64,000 bases of DNA from Pandoraea apista (GTDB lineage Bacteria; Pseudomonadota; Gammaproteobacteria; Burkholderiales; Burkholderiaceae): the NCBI RefSeq assembly GCF_001465595.2, contig NZ_CP013481.2:3968001-4032000 (forward strand), given 5' to 3'. Position numbers and translations under genes: made by a program. Below are positions 8,469 through 17,369 of this stretch, piece by piece (positions within the stretch are counted from its first letter, which is position 1; each line of letters begins with the position of its first letter). The notes beneath the pieces were generated by a model. It worked only from the letters and a program-made list of their open reading frames with translations, searched no databases and was not told where the DNA came from.

Positions 8469-9404
8469 ATGCCCGATCCCGATCTGAATCTGCTCATCGC
8501 GCTCGACGCCCTGCTCTGCGAAGCCAGCGTGGCGGGCGCATCGCGCCGGCTGGGGCTGAGCGCATCGGCAATGAGCCGGACGTTGAGCCGATTGCGGGAA
8601 GCTACCGGCGATCCGCTGCTGGTCCGGGCGGGTCGTCAGATGGTACTCACGCCGCACGCCGAGCAGTTACGCTTGCGCAGCCGTGGCGCTGTCGACGAAG
8701 CGCGCTCGCTGCTCACCCCGGCGACAGCGTCGCCCGACTTTGCAACCCTGCGCCGCACCTTCACCTTGCGCGTCAACGACGGCTTCGTGGAGGCCTTCGG
8801 TGCCACGCTGATTGCCGCCGTCACGCGAGACGCGCCTTTCGTCAGCCTGCGCTTTCTGCCCAAGGCAGAGAAGACGGCAGCCCCCTTGCGCGACGGACGG
8901 ACCGATCTGGAAATCGGTGTCCTCGGCGAGGTGGGCGAGACGAGCAACATGGGGCCGGAAATTCGGGTGCAGGCGCTGTTTCGCGATCACTTCGTGGGCG
9001 CGGTGCGTGCAGGCCATCCGCTGGCAACCGAAGCCGCGCCGAGCGCCGAGCGATATGTCGCCTTCGGGCATGTCGTGGCGTCGCGCCATGGCAACGGCGA
9101 GGGGCCGGTCGATAACGCGCTCGCCGCATTACGCCTGCATCGGGACATCGTGGCGGTCGTACCGAGTTTTCCCGCGGCCTTATCCCTGGCGCAGACATCC
9201 GATCTGATTGCGCTGGTGCCCGCGTCGCTCATTACGCAACGCGCGGCACGGCGGCCTGCGGCCTCTTCCGCGGCATTTCATGTGTTCGAATTACCCGTGC
9301 CGACCGCACAGATCACGGTCTCGCTGATGTGGCATCCGCGCATGGAGGCAGACCCTGCGCATCGGTGGCTGCGACGACATGTGCTGTCGGTGTGCAGAAA
9401 CTAG
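8469..9404 (+). CDS. LysR-family transcriptional regulator
   Basis: This 311-aa protein has an N-terminal winged helix-turn-helix (LNLLIALDALLCEASVAGASRRLGLSASAMSRTLSRLREATGDPLLVR) and a C-terminal co-inducer domain. It belongs to the NodD/PcpR-like branch that starts with D-x-N-L-L-x-x-L-D-A-L. It is divergent from the SDR gene with a 174-bp shared region, the usual set-up for a LysR gene and its target. The inducer is unknown. An upstream in-frame ATG at 8424 is possible; 8469 fits the family start and has GGAG about 13 nt upstream. Confidence 0.85.
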   Translation: MPDPDLNLLIALDALLCEASVAGASRRLGLSASAMSRTLSRLREATGDPLLVRAGRQMVLTPHAEQLRLRSRGAVDEARSLLTPATASPDFATLRRTFTLRVNDGFVEAFGATLIAAVTRDAPFVSLRFLPKAEKTAAPLRDGRTDLEIGVLGEVGETSNMGPEIRVQALFRDHFVGAVRAGHPLATEAAPSAERYVAFGHVVASRHGNGEGPVDNALAALRLHRDIVAVVPSFPAALSLAQTSDLIALVPASLITQRAARRPAASSAAFHVFELPVPTAQITVSLMWHPRMEADPAHRWLRRHVLSVCRN

Positions 9405-9424
9405 CGTCACGCCCCGGGGAATGA

Positions 9425-9601
9425 CAACTCGATGGCGGACGAATCTTGCGGCGGGATCTGAGCGTGAGCGTGCCGTCGACGGATGTGGGACTGGTGTGGG
9501 CGGAGCGACGTCCGCCGGAAGGATTGACCGAGCGCATCGTCAGCGCGTTACGCTCGCTCATCCGCGAAATCAACGATCGCGGTGATAGGGGTGTCGAATA
9601 A
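9425..9601 (+). pseudogene. Possible C-terminal remnant of a second regulator gene
   Basis: An open frame of 58 codons runs between two stop codons and has no good start codon. Its product contains DVGLVWAERRPPEGLTERIVSALR, which resembles the extreme C-terminus of LysR-type effector domains. It sits directly after an intact LysR gene and before a terminator, so a decayed or partly deleted duplicate is plausible. The match is short and judged by eye. Confidence 0.3.
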
Positions 9602-9608
9602 TCGACAC

Positions 9609-9645
9609 ACGGCAACGCACTCGACAGACGTGCCGTTGCCGTTTT
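9609..9645 (+). terminator. Rho-independent terminator
   Basis: ACGGCAACGCAC pairs with GTGCCGTTGCCGT (one bulged G) around a 9-nt loop, with TTTT at the 3' side. A smaller hairpin, GTGTCGA-N4-TCGACAC, lies immediately upstream at 9591-9608. The pair separates the plus-strand LysR region from the convergent pdxA2 gene and may stop transcription from both sides. Confidence 0.65.
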
Positions 9646-9674
9646 GCGTGACTGATGTGTGACTGATGCGCGGC

Positions 9675-10676
9675 TTATGCGCGGCGCGTGGCCAGTTCCG
9701 CCCCTTGGCGCAACGCCTCGAGCAGGCTGCCTTCGTCGGCAATGCCCTTGCCGGCAATGTCGAACGCCGTGCCGTGATCGACCGACGTGCGCACCACTTG
9801 CAGACCGACGGTAACGTTCACACCGGCTTCGAGCCCCAGCACCTTCACCGGGCCGTGTCCCTGATCGTGGTACATCGCGACCACGAGATCGAAGTCGCCA
9901 CGCCCGGCGCGGAAGAACAGCGTGTCGGCCGGCAGCGGGCCTTCGATGTCCCAGCCACGCTCGCGCAGCAGTTGCACCGCCGGCACGATCTTCTCTTCCT
10001 CTTCCCCGTAGCCGAACAGACCGTTTTCCCCCGCGTGCGGGTTGATACCGCACACGGCGATGCGCGGATTGGCGATACCTGCCTTGACCAGCGTGGCATG
10101 ACCCCGCTCGATCGTGCGTTGCACCAGGCCCGGCTCGATCTTGCGAATCGCATCGATGATGCCGATGTGGGTCGTCACGTGAATCACGCGAAGTTGCGGC
10201 GCAACGAGCATCATCGACACTTCGTCGACCCCCGTCAGATGCGCCAGCATCTCCGTATGCCCCGGGAACTTGTGGCCACCGGCGTGCAGCGCTTCCTTGT
10301 TCAGCGGCGCGGTGCAGATCGCGTCGATCTCACCGGCTTCGGCGAGCTTTGCCGCATGCGCAATGTACTGATACGCGGCATCGCCCGCGATAGCGGAGAG
10401 TTGGCCGAACGGCAGGTCTTCGGGAATCAGATCGAGGTCGATACAATCCACCACGCCCGGCGTGAACGTGGCTTGAGAGACCGTCTGGATACGCCGCACA
10501 CTCAGCGGCGTCTTCACGATGGCAATCGCCTGCTCGAGACGTCGCGCGTCGCCGATCACGACCGGGCGGCACTGCTGATAGACGCTGTCGTGCGCCAGAC
10601 TCTTGACGATGATTTCCGGGCCGACGCCAGCCGCATCACCCATGGTGATGCCAATGACAGGGAGATATTGATTCAT
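9675..10676 (-). CDS. pdxA2: 4-phospho-D-threonate dehydrogenase (PdxA2)
   Basis: This 333-aa PdxA-family protein shows GITMGDAAGVGPEI at the N-terminus, HTEMLAHLTG and VTTHIGI in the middle, and the metal-binding histidine segment AMYHDQGHGPVK near the C-terminus. Classical PdxA works in vitamin B6 synthesis, but PdxA2 paralogues that lie next to a DUF1537 kinase oxidise and decarboxylate 4-phospho-D-threonate to dihydroxyacetone phosphate. Here the kinase gene lies directly upstream on the same strand and a KdgT-like permease precedes that, which strongly supports the acid-sugar role. A 123-bp intercistronic region with repeats and a hairpin separates it from the kinase gene. Confidence 0.85.
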   Translation of the reverse strand: MNQYLPVIGITMGDAAGVGPEIIVKSLAHDSVYQQCRPVVIGDARRLEQAIAIVKTPLSVRRIQTVSQATFTPGVVDCIDLDLIPEDLPFGQLSAIAGDAAYQYIAHAAKLAEAGEIDAICTAPLNKEALHAGGHKFPGHTEMLAHLTGVDEVSMMLVAPQLRVIHVTTHIGIIDAIRKIEPGLVQRTIERGHATLVKAGIANPRIAVCGINPHAGENGLFGYGEEEEKIVPAVQLLRERGWDIEGPLPADTLFFRAGRGDFDLVVAMYHDQGHGPVKVLGLEAGVNVTVGLQVVRTSVDHGTAFDIAGKGIADEGSLLEALRQGAELATRRA

Positions 10677-10712
10677 GGCGTTTGCGTTGATGTCCGTTTC
10701 GTTTAGGGGGAT

Positions 10713-10739
10713 GCCCGGAACGTACTGCGTGTTCCGGGC
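10713..10739. repeat. Intercistronic hairpin and short tandem repeats between kinase and pdxA2
   Basis: GCCCGGAAC and GTTCCGGGC form a perfect 9-bp inverted repeat with a 9-nt loop. Beside it, positions 10742-10790 hold several near-copies of a TGTCCTGA octamer in tandem. Both lie in the non-coding gap between the kinase stop codon and the pdxA2 start codon. The hairpin has no T-run; it may tune mRNA stability between the two genes. Confidence 0.5.
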
Positions 10740-10799
10740 CGATGTCCGTTTGTCCTGATGTCCTGATGTCCTGCTGTCCTGCTGCCCGCTCACGCCGCC

Positions 10800-12074
10800 T
10801 CAATGCGCGTCGCGGACCCTCGCCGTAGCGCGCAGATGCCGGTAAGCGCTGTGCAGTGCCGCTTCTCCACCGAAGGCACCGGCCTTGGTGACGATGCGCA
10901 CTGGCGAGCCGTCGGCGGGCCGTCCGACGGCAACGCCCGGCTCGACCTCCGAGAGCAATTCCAGCGCGCCGATACCGGCCGCGCTCAACATCGCACGTGC
11001 CGTCTCGCCACCCGTCACGATGAGGCCCGACAACCGCGAGAAATGTGGCGCGATCAATGTGGCCAACACGGCCGACAGTTGCGCGCCCTCGGCGGGATCG
11101 AACGCGTCGTCGCGGCCGATTCGCACCAGCAGGTCGTTACCCGCTTCGATCGCCTCGCCAATGCGCGCGCGCCAGACAGCGCACTCAGAATGCGCCTCAC
11201 CGGCACGCAACACGGCAGGCGGCACAGTCCATTCGATCACGTCGTTGTCTTCGCACAGGCGGGCGCATTGCTGCTGAGACACGGCAGACAGACTGCCAAC
11301 CAGCGTCAGCACACGACCGTTCGCATGGTCGTCCGTCGTTGCAAGCCTATTGTGCTGCCCGTCCTCCGAATGCTCCGGCGATGCAAACAGTTCGGGGAGT
11401 TCGGCCAGTTCGCGCGCAAGCCCGCCCGAGCCGACCCAGAAGGTGTCGGTGAACGTGACACTGGCGCGTGCCAGCATGGCGAGATCGTCATCCGTTTTCG
11501 CATCGACGATCAACGCCGTCACGCCATGGGCGCGCGCTTGCGCGATGACGTCGTTCAGTGCCGAATGGACTGCGGCGAAATCGCCGTGCAGCACATCGAC
11601 CGGCACCGTCTGCGTCGTCATGCCGGCAGCCGCCAGCATGGGCGCGAGACGCGCCTCCCGACCCTCATGTTCCAAGCGCCACGTGTCCGTCTCGGCAAGC
11701 GGCACACCGCGCACGAAGACTTCTCCGTTTTGCACAATGCGTCCCGTGGCCGGGAACGCGGGCGCCACGATAGCGAGTCCCGCCAGCGGCTGCAATGCCG
11801 CGACTTCCGCAACCCAGTTACCGCGCAACGTCGAGTCGATTTTCTTGTACAGACGACGGCCCGGTGCGGCAAGCCGCTGCCATGCCGCAACGGCACGCGC
11901 AGCCGCCTCGGCGGGAGCGAGACGACGCGTGTCCGTGTCGATCGCCACCACTTGCGCAGCCGCATTGAAGCCGTCGACGTCGAGCGACACAACGCTGCGA
12001 CGGCCGGCTTTGGTAAAGCCGATCGCGCAGTCGGCGGCGCCAGACAGGTCGTCGGCGACAATCACAATGCTCAC
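10800..12074 (-). CDS. dtnK: Four-carbon acid sugar kinase (DUF1537), probable D-threonate kinase
   Basis: This 424-aa protein starts with [14 protein letters not shown], the N-terminal acid-sugar-binding signature of DUF1537 kinases. Later it shows [11 protein letters not shown] and a C-terminal nucleotide-binding segment with [11 protein letters not shown]. These kinases phosphorylate four-carbon acid sugars; the D-threonate type (DtnK) works with PdxA2, while others (OtnK) act on erythronate or L-threonate with OtnC and OtnI. The adjoining pdxA2 gene favours D-threonate. Its start overlaps the permease stop codon by 4 bp (ATGA), so the two are translationally coupled. Confidence 0.85.
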   Translation of the reverse strand: MSIVIVADDLSGAADCAIGFTKAGRRSVVSLDVDGFNAAAQVVAIDTDTRRLAPAEAAARAVAAWQRLAAPGRRLYKKIDSTLRGNWVAEVAALQPLAGLAIVAPAFPATGRIVQNGEVFVRGVPLAETDTWRLEHEGREARLAPMLAAAGMTTQTVPVDVLHGDFAAVHSALNDVIAQARAHGVTALIVDAKTDDDLAMLARASVTFTDTFWVGSGGLARELAELPELFASPEHSEDGQHNRLATTDDHANGRVLTLVGSLSAVSQQQCARLCEDNDVIEWTVPPAVLRAGEAHSECAVWRARIGEAIEAGNDLLVRIGRDDAFDPAEGAQLSAVLATLIAPHFSRLSGLIVTGGETARAMLSAAGIGALELLSEVEPGVAVGRPADGSPVRIVTKAGAFGGEAALHSAYRHLRATARVRDAH

Positions 12075-13060
12075 TGCGCCGCCCCCTTGGCCGCTGCCCC
12101 AGCCTCACGTGCCATCGCACGCTTGGCGACAGCCGCCGTCAGGATCGGGGAGACGATGGCGGTCACCACCACGCAGGCGGCGACAAGCAACGTCGCGCTC
12201 TTGGCCGCTTCTTCGTACACCGGGTTCGCAGCCGCAATGAGCGCAGGCACCGCGGCGGCATTCCCCGCCGTGTTGGCGGCAGCCGTGCCGGCCACGCCCG
12301 TGCCGCCCGTGAGACGGTCGACGATATACAGTGGAATGCCCGTCACGACGACAACGGCGAAACCGAGCAGAATGCCCAGCAGGCCAGCCTGCCACACCTT
12401 GTGCAGATCGAGCCCCGCGCCAAGCGCCAGCGCGAAGAACGGAATCATCACCGGCACGGCGCGCCCCAGAAAGTCTCGCATCTCGCGGTCGAGATTGCCC
12501 AGCAGCATGCCCACGGCCAGCGGCAGAATGCTGCCGACCAGCGTCGGCCACGGGAAGGCGGACAGACCCGCGACACCCAGCGTGACCATCGTCAGGAACG
12601 GCCCCGACTCCAACGACATGATCGTGTACGCGCCCACGTCTTCCGAGCGACCGTACTGCCCCATGAGCGCCATGTACAAGCCGCCGTTCGTGTCGTTCAT
12701 CGCTGCCACGACAGCCAGCGTGGAAATGCCGGCGAACATGCCCGACGTGATCGGCGCTTCGCCCAGGAAATGGCCCAGCACAACCCCAACGACAATGGCC
12801 GCGCCCACCTTGGCGCCGAACAACGCGCCGCCCTTCTTGACCAGGTACGGCGTTGCCTTGACGTCGATGCTCGCGCCCATGCAGACGTAGAACACCGCAA
12901 GAATCGGCAACGCGCCCGTGAACAGTGCGTTGGTAAACGAGCCGAAGAACTTCGGCATACCCGGCATGAACGTCGCAATCAACGAACCGATCAGCAGGGG
13001 AACGATCATCATCCCGCCCGGCACGCGCTCGATTGCACGCTTGATACGAATTTGAGCCAT
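12071..13060 (-). CDS. 2-keto-3-deoxygluconate permease family transporter (KdgT-like)
   Basis: This 329-aa membrane protein has about ten hydrophobic segments. The KdgT pattern begins [22 protein letters not shown], with [19 protein letters not shown] in the middle. KdgT proteins are proton-driven importers of acid sugars. As first gene of the permease-kinase-pdxA2 operon it most likely imports D-threonate or a close relative. The ATG at 13060 follows GGGAG. Confidence 0.85.
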   Translation of the reverse strand: MAQIRIKRAIERVPGGMMIVPLLIGSLIATFMPGMPKFFGSFTNALFTGALPILAVFYVCMGASIDVKATPYLVKKGGALFGAKVGAAIVVGVVLGHFLGEAPITSGMFAGISTLAVVAAMNDTNGGLYMALMGQYGRSEDVGAYTIMSLESGPFLTMVTLGVAGLSAFPWPTLVGSILPLAVGMLLGNLDREMRDFLGRAVPVMIPFFALALGAGLDLHKVWQAGLLGILLGFAVVVVTGIPLYIVDRLTGGTGVAGTAAANTAGNAAAVPALIAAANPVYEEAAKSATLLVAACVVVTAIVSPILTAAVAKRAMAREAGAAAKGAAQ

Positions 13061-13091
13061 TGTTGTCTCCCGACTGGTATAGATTTTGATC

Positions 13092-13102
13092 AATCGATCA
13101 TT
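13092..13102. promoter_or_regulatory. Candidate DeoR operator copy, permease side
   Basis: AATCGATCATT occurs here and again exactly at 13239-13249 inside the 31-bp palindrome. Surrounding bases continue as TGATCAATCGATCATTA and then TTGATCG. It lies 32 bp upstream of the permease start codon, suited to blocking that promoter. Confidence 0.5.
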
Positions 13103-13224
13103 ATTTTGATCGTTTTGAGCAGACGGAAGTCTAATCGCTGCCAGAAAAATGTGCAAATTTTGTGACTAAGGGTTTATCCTTGGCAGAAATCGGTCAAATT
13201 CGCTCGGCGGCGACTTTGCTTTGC

Positions 13225-13255
13225 GTCCAAAATGATTGAATCGATCATTTTGGAC
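13225..13255. promoter_or_regulatory. 31-bp palindrome, candidate DeoR-type operator
   Basis: GTCCAAAATGAT and ATCATTTTGGAC are perfect 12-bp arms separated by 7 bp. The palindrome lies between the divergent permease and DeoR genes and contains an 11-bp sequence repeated near the permease promoter. A DeoR protein binding both copies could loop the DNA. Confidence 0.65.
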
Positions 13256-13406
13256 AACCCTCACGATCGCGTTGACGCCGGCCGGCGTCTTTACGGCTTA
13301 TCGGACGATTTCCGTACACAGCAAGCTACACTATGCGCGCCGCGCGGCGAACACGCTGTCTGCCCGCGAAACGCCACGATTCGTTCTGCTCAGCTTCGAT
13401 CCATCC

Positions 13407-14171
13407 ATGAAAGTTGCTAACCGCCGCGAGGCGATTTTCAAAGCCGTCCTGTCGGGCATGACCGATGTTGCCGCGCTGTGCGCACATTTCGGCATGTCGG
13501 AAGCCACGGTGCGTCGCGATCTGCGCGCGCTGGCCGACGAGCGCCGCATCGTGCGCACGTACGGCGGCGCCGCCGCACCCGTGCGCATGCATGAACCCGA
13601 GGAATCGCTGGAGTTGCGGCGCGAGAGCTTGCGAGAGCAGAAGGACGCCATCGCGCGCGCTGCCGTGGCCCACGTTGATGATGGCGATACGATCTTTCTG
13701 GACGGCGGCACCACGACCGAAGCAATGGCGCGCTTTCTTGCCGGGCGCGAGGGTGTGCGAGTCGTGACGAACAACCTGCTCGCCGTAGGGACGCTGGCCG
13801 CCAACAAGGTTCCGGTGACGCTGATCGGCGGCGACGTACGGCCGTCGAGCATGAGCGTGCTCGGTCCGCTGGCGCAACTGGCGCTCTCCCGGGTGTCCGT
13901 CGACAAGGCGTTTCTGGGGGCCGACGGGGTCGTGGCCGGACGCGGTCTGTGCGAAGCCTCCGCCGAACAGGCGTGGCTCAAGGAGTGCATCATCCGTCAG
14001 TCGGCCAGCGTGTATGTGCTGGTCACCGCCAACAAACTTGATCGCGCCAGCCAGCAACACTGGACACCGCTGGAGCGCGCCTGGACGCTGGTCACCGAAG
14101 CGCGCGCCGACGACGACGCACTTTCGGAATTCCGCAAGCATCCGGAAATCACCATCGAATCGGTCCATTGA
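13407..14171 (+). CDS. DeoR/GlpR-family transcriptional regulator
   Basis: This 254-aa protein (ATG at 13407) has an N-terminal DeoR helix-turn-helix (REAIFKAVLSGMTDVAALCAHFGMSEATVRRDLRALAD) and a C-terminal sugar-phosphate-sensing domain with DGGTTTEAMA, VVTNNL and GADGV motifs. It is divergent from the D-threonate operon and very likely represses it, released by a phosphorylated intermediate. No strong ribosome site is visible before this ATG, so an upstream start cannot be excluded; the helix-turn-helix position favours 13407. Confidence 0.85.
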   Translation: MKVANRREAIFKAVLSGMTDVAALCAHFGMSEATVRRDLRALADERRIVRTYGGAAAPVRMHEPEESLELRRESLREQKDAIARAAVAHVDDGDTIFLDGGTTTEAMARFLAGREGVRVVTNNLLAVGTLAANKVPVTLIGGDVRPSSMSVLGPLAQLALSRVSVDKAFLGADGVVAGRGLCEASAEQAWLKECIIRQSASVYVLVTANKLDRASQQHWTPLERAWTLVTEARADDDALSEFRKHPEITIESVH

Positions 14172-14268
14172 CGCAGCCATCGGCCACGACATTCGGTAGC
14201 GCAATATGTCGTGTTCGATACCGTCGCCATCGGTAAGATGGCATCTATTGCGCCCAACCCTCACCGCC

Positions 14269-14994
14269 ATGACACTCGATCCCTCTCTCGTTGCCGTCTT
14301 CGCGCCGACCGGTGTGCTGCGCGCTTCTATCAATCTGGGGAACCCGATCCTCGCCGGGCTCGATGCACAGTCCAGGCCCTGCGGCATTTCAGTGGATCTG
14401 GCATCGGCGCTCGCGCAGCGGCTTGGCGTGCCCCTCGATCTCATCACGGTCGATACCGCCGGGAAATCCGTCGACGTGGTCTCGGCTGGCGACGCCGACG
14501 TCGGCTTCTTCGCCGTCGACCCGAAACGCGCGGCGACCATTACCTTCACCGCGCCCTATGTGCTGATTGAAGGCTACTACTTGGTGCCGGAAGCGTCGGC
14601 CGTGAAGACCAACGCGGATGTCGACCGGGTCGGTACGCGTGTCGTGGTCGGCAAGGGCAGCGCGTACGACCTCTTCCTCACGCGCGAATTGCAGCATGCG
14701 GAGATCGTGCGGGCACCGACGTCGCCGACCGTCGTGAAGACATTTCTCGAAGGCGGCTACGAAGTCGCGGCAGGCGTGAAACAGCAGATCGAAGCCGATA
14801 TTGCAGGCACGCCAGGCTACCGGCTGTTAGGTGAGCGCTTCATGGTGATTCGACAGGCAATGGGACTGGCGATCGGCCGAGGGGCGCAGGCCGACGCGTT
14901 TCTGGCAGCCTTCGTCGAAGAGATGAAGGCGTCGGGATTCGTGACTGACGCCTTACGCCGACATCATATTTCCGGCGCAGCGCTTGCGCCCTGA
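14269..14994 (+). CDS. Family 3 extracellular-solute-binding-type protein lacking a signal peptide
   Basis: This 241-aa protein has the type-2 periplasmic-binding fold of amino-acid-binding proteins: LRASINLGNPILAG, CGISVDLASALAQRLGVPLDLI, DADVGFFAVDPKRAATITFTAPYV and a C-terminal AIGRGAQADAFLAAF. It starts directly at the first strand without a hydrophobic export signal, and no permease or ATPase gene is nearby. It may be cytosolic, perhaps an enzyme of the cyclohexadienyl-dehydratase type or a sensor, or the signal may have been lost. It lies about 100 bp after the DeoR gene on the same strand. Confidence 0.65.
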   Translation: MTLDPSLVAVFAPTGVLRASINLGNPILAGLDAQSRPCGISVDLASALAQRLGVPLDLITVDTAGKSVDVVSAGDADVGFFAVDPKRAATITFTAPYVLIEGYYLVPEASAVKTNADVDRVGTRVVVGKGSAYDLFLTRELQHAEIVRAPTSPTVVKTFLEGGYEVAAGVKQQIEADIAGTPGYRLLGERFMVIRQAMGLAIGRGAQADAFLAAFVEEMKASGFVTDALRRHHISGAALAP

Positions 14995-15032
14995 GCCGCG
15001 AAGATCGCGGTCGTGCAGCGCGACGGCGTCAG

Positions 15033-15054
15033 GGGGAGTCCGATAGGACTCCCC
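15033..15054. terminator. Hairpin between convergent genes
   Basis: GGGGAGTCC and GGACTCCCC form a perfect 9-bp stem with a GATA loop, between the stop codons of the convergent binding-protein and argC genes. There is no T-run, but position and strength suit a bidirectional terminator. Confidence 0.5.
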
Positions 15055-15078
15055 GAGCCGCAGTTTGCGCAGCGGCAC

Positions 15079-16002
15079 TCAGGCGAGCATCAATTCAAGG
15101 TTCTGAACGGCTGCCCCCGACGCCCCTTTGCCTAGATTGTCCAGAACGGCGGTCAATAGCACTTGCCCGTGCGCCTCATTGCCGAACACACTCAACTGCA
15201 TGACGTTGGTGCCATTCAGCGCTTCCGGGTCGAGCTGTTTGACCGCACCGGGTTCCTGCATCGGCATGACCTGAACGTACGGCTGACCGGCGTAGTGATC
15301 GACGAGACATTGGTGCAGCGCGCCGGCGTTCGCCCCCGACGTCAGAAGCCGCGTCTCGATCGGAATGGTCAATACGATTCCCTGACGATACGCGCCGTAC
15401 GACGGGACGAACATGGGACGGAACGCGAGCCCCGAGTGCTGTTGAATCTCGGGCGGATGCTTGTGCGCCAGTTCCAGACCGTAGAGCCGATACCCCGACG
15501 CCTTCGTCGCGTTCGGTCCCTCATGCGCTTCAACCCCCGCACGCCCGCGACCGGAATACCCTGAAACGGCATGAATGCTGACCGGATAGTCCTCAGGGAT
15601 CAAACCGGCGCCAAGCAACGGCCGCAACAAACCGATGGCCCCTGTCGGGTAGCAACCGGGGTTGGACACCCGGCTGGCGCTCGCAATGCGGTCCGCCTGA
15701 CCCTTCGCCATTTCCGGAAAACCGTACACCCAGTCGGCATGCGTGCGATGCGCGGAACTCGCGTCGATCACCCTGACGCGAGGATTGACGATGGATGCCG
15801 CCGCGTCACGAGCAGCGCCGTCAGGCAGGCAAAGGATCGCAATATCGCAACTGTTGATGGCCTCGGCGCGACGCTGCGGATCCTTGCGCTGCGCCTCGGG
15901 CAGCGTGACGAGCGTGATGTCGCGACGATCCCGAAGCATCCCGTGGATCTGCAACCCGGTGGTGCCCTGATCGCCATCGATAAAGATATGCGGAGAAGAC
16001 AT
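15079..16002 (-). CDS. argC: N-acetyl-gamma-glutamyl-phosphate reductase
   Basis: This 307-aa protein is the short (type 2) ArgC. It has [13 protein letters not shown] as its nucleotide-binding N-terminus, SNPGCYPTG with the catalytic Cys117, and [13 protein letters not shown] further on. It reduces N-acetyl-glutamyl phosphate to the semialdehyde in arginine synthesis. No other arg genes are near. A LysR gene lies divergently 126 bp away, so this copy may be conditionally controlled rather than the housekeeping one. Confidence 0.92.
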   Translation of the reverse strand: MSSPHIFIDGDQGTTGLQIHGMLRDRRDITLVTLPEAQRKDPQRRAEAINSCDIAILCLPDGAARDAAASIVNPRVRVIDASSAHRTHADWVYGFPEMAKGQADRIASASRVSNPGCYPTGAIGLLRPLLGAGLIPEDYPVSIHAVSGYSGRGRAGVEAHEGPNATKASGYRLYGLELAHKHPPEIQQHSGLAFRPMFVPSYGAYRQGIVLTIPIETRLLTSGANAGALHQCLVDHYAGQPYVQVMPMQEPGAVKQLDPEALNGTNVMQLSVFGNEAHGQVLLTAVLDNLGKGASGAAVQNLELMLA

Positions 16003-16081
16003 TTGCGCAACCTCCCTGTCATTCGGTCAGAAATTGTTCTCGATGCGCTATATTCCCGCGACGCGTAAAATTGGAAAAGTT

Positions 16082-16103
16082 GAATTTCATGAATCTCAAA
16101 TTC
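16082..16103. promoter_or_regulatory. Candidate LysR binding site between argC and LysR gene
   Basis: GAATTT and AAATTC are perfect 6-bp arms with a 10-bp spacer, in A+T-rich DNA of the divergent intergenic region. The layout matches the T-N11-A type dyad common for LysR regulators. Confidence 0.45.
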
Positions 16104-16128
16104 GTATTTTCTAAATTACGGCGCCGAC

Positions 16129-17022
16129 ATGAGAGAAATCAGCCTGGACCGATTGAAAACGCTTGTCGCTGTTGCAGACAGCGGCTCATTTGCCGACGCA
16201 GCGCAAGCCCTGCATCTGTCGCCGCCGACGGTGAGCCTGCATGTGGCGGATCTGGAAGCGCGGGTCGGCGCCTTGCTCCTGTCACGCAAACGCGGGCAAA
16301 TACGGCCGACGTCGGTCGGGGAAGTGCTGGTCGAGCGCGCGCGGCGCTTGCTCGCCGAGGCGGAGCAAACGCTGGAGGATATCGAGCGTCATGCGCAGGG
16401 TCTCGCGGGTCGGGTGCGAATTGGCGCATCGACAGGGGCGATCGCGCATCTCCTGCCGCAAGCGCTCGAAGCGCTCCGTCTGCACCATCCCGACATTGAC
16501 GTTCAGGCGGCGATCCTGACTTCGCAGGAAACGCTGAGCCGGCTTCGCCGAGGGGCGCTGGATGTCGGGTTGGTGGCGTTGCCGCAGTCACCGGTTGCCG
16601 GGCTCGTCATCAAACAATGGCGACGCGATCCTGTGATGGCGTTTCTGCCGGCCCACTGGTCAGCGCCAAAACACGTAACGCCTGAGTGGCTGGCCAGGCA
16701 GCCGCTGATCCTCAACGACAGCACTACGCGTTTGTCGCGACTGACCGCAGAGTGGTTCGCCACCGCAGGGCATCACCCTGCCCCGCGGATCGAGATCAAC
16801 TACAACGACGCCATCAAGAGTCTGGTCGCCGCAGGCTACGGCGCGGCACTCCTACCGAACGAAGCGCAAAACGCCGTTCTTGACGAACGTATCGCCATGC
16901 GCGCCCTGCGCCCGGCGCTGTGGCGCCAACTCGGCATTGCGCACCGTACAGGTCACATCGAACGCGCGACGCAATATGTTCTCGATGCGCTATGGAGTCT
17001 GCGGGAGGGACGCAAGCGATGA
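16129..17022 (+). CDS. LysR-family transcriptional regulator
   Basis: This 297-aa protein has a standard LysR helix-turn-helix (LDRLKTLVAVADSGSFADAAQALHLSPPTVSLHVADLEARVG) and effector domain with the inter-domain motif GRVRIGAS. Divergent orientation to argC suggests control of that gene. It ends 338 bp before the diazeniumdiolate-type cluster on the same strand, but the intervening sigma-54-like promoter argues that it belongs to argC rather than to the cluster. Confidence 0.87.
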   Translation: MREISLDRLKTLVAVADSGSFADAAQALHLSPPTVSLHVADLEARVGALLLSRKRGQIRPTSVGEVLVERARRLLAEAEQTLEDIERHAQGLAGRVRIGASTGAIAHLLPQALEALRLHHPDIDVQAAILTSQETLSRLRRGALDVGLVALPQSPVAGLVIKQWRRDPVMAFLPAHWSAPKHVTPEWLARQPLILNDSTTRLSRLTAEWFATAGHHPAPRIEINYNDAIKSLVAAGYGAALLPNEAQNAVLDERIAMRALRPALWRQLGIAHRTGHIERATQYVLDALWSLREGRKR

Positions 17023-17169
17023 GGCAAGCGCTTCGTTTGCAACAAGAGCACAAGCGCTACGACTCAGGCCTCCGCACATAACGACTACAAATATGGCGAC
17101 CCGCGTAACGGCCGGATCAGGCTGACGCATCGGTTCTGGCATCCCCCGCAGCCCTACACACGCGTATGC

Positions 17170-17196
17170 ACACCTGTCCAGAAGTTGTACAGGTGT
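17170..17196. promoter_or_regulatory. Candidate enhancer-binding site (UAS) 1
   Basis: ACACCTGT and ACAGGTGT are perfect 8-bp arms with an 11-bp spacer. The identical arms with the identical spacer length recur at 28371-28397. The site centre lies about 87 bp upstream of the GG of a -24/-12 promoter, a typical distance for a sigma-54 activator. The activator gene at 25958 is the obvious candidate binder. Confidence 0.7.
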
Positions 17197-17266
17197 CATG
17201 CGTGCTGCCCATCCCCCAACGTCCTGAAAATTGGCTTGAACCGCTAGATTCTTGCATTTCGAGAGA

Positions 17267-17283
17267 CTGGTATCGAACTTGCT
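17267..17283 (+). promoter_or_regulatory. Candidate sigma-54 (-24/-12) promoter of the biosynthetic operon
   Basis: CTGG, 8 bases, then TTGCT gives GG (17269-17270) and GC (17281-17282) with the invariant 10-bp separation of RpoN promoters. Transcription would start near 17294, about 76 nt before the GTG of the first gene. The -24 half (CTGGTA) is less conserved than the consensus TGGCAC. Confidence 0.6.
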
Positions 17284-17369
17284 AATCCATGTCCGCGACG
17301 ACGTGAAAGTCGCGCCGCATTCCCCTCACACAGGTTGAACTCAATTTCATTACCTCAAGGATGCATATC

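Noticed and set aside
10803-12890. Long plus-strand frame opposite the kinase and permease genes
   Set aside because: It spans two well-supported minus-strand genes and their overlap; low-complexity composition and no recognisable domain.
17170-17196. Reading the ACACCTGT/ACAGGTGT dyad as a lux box for a LuxR-type quorum-sensing regulator
   Set aside because: Lux boxes have about 8 bp between the ACCTGT and ACAGGT arms; here the spacer is 11 bp at both sites. Both sites precede -24/-12 promoters, which fits an activator of sigma-54 better.
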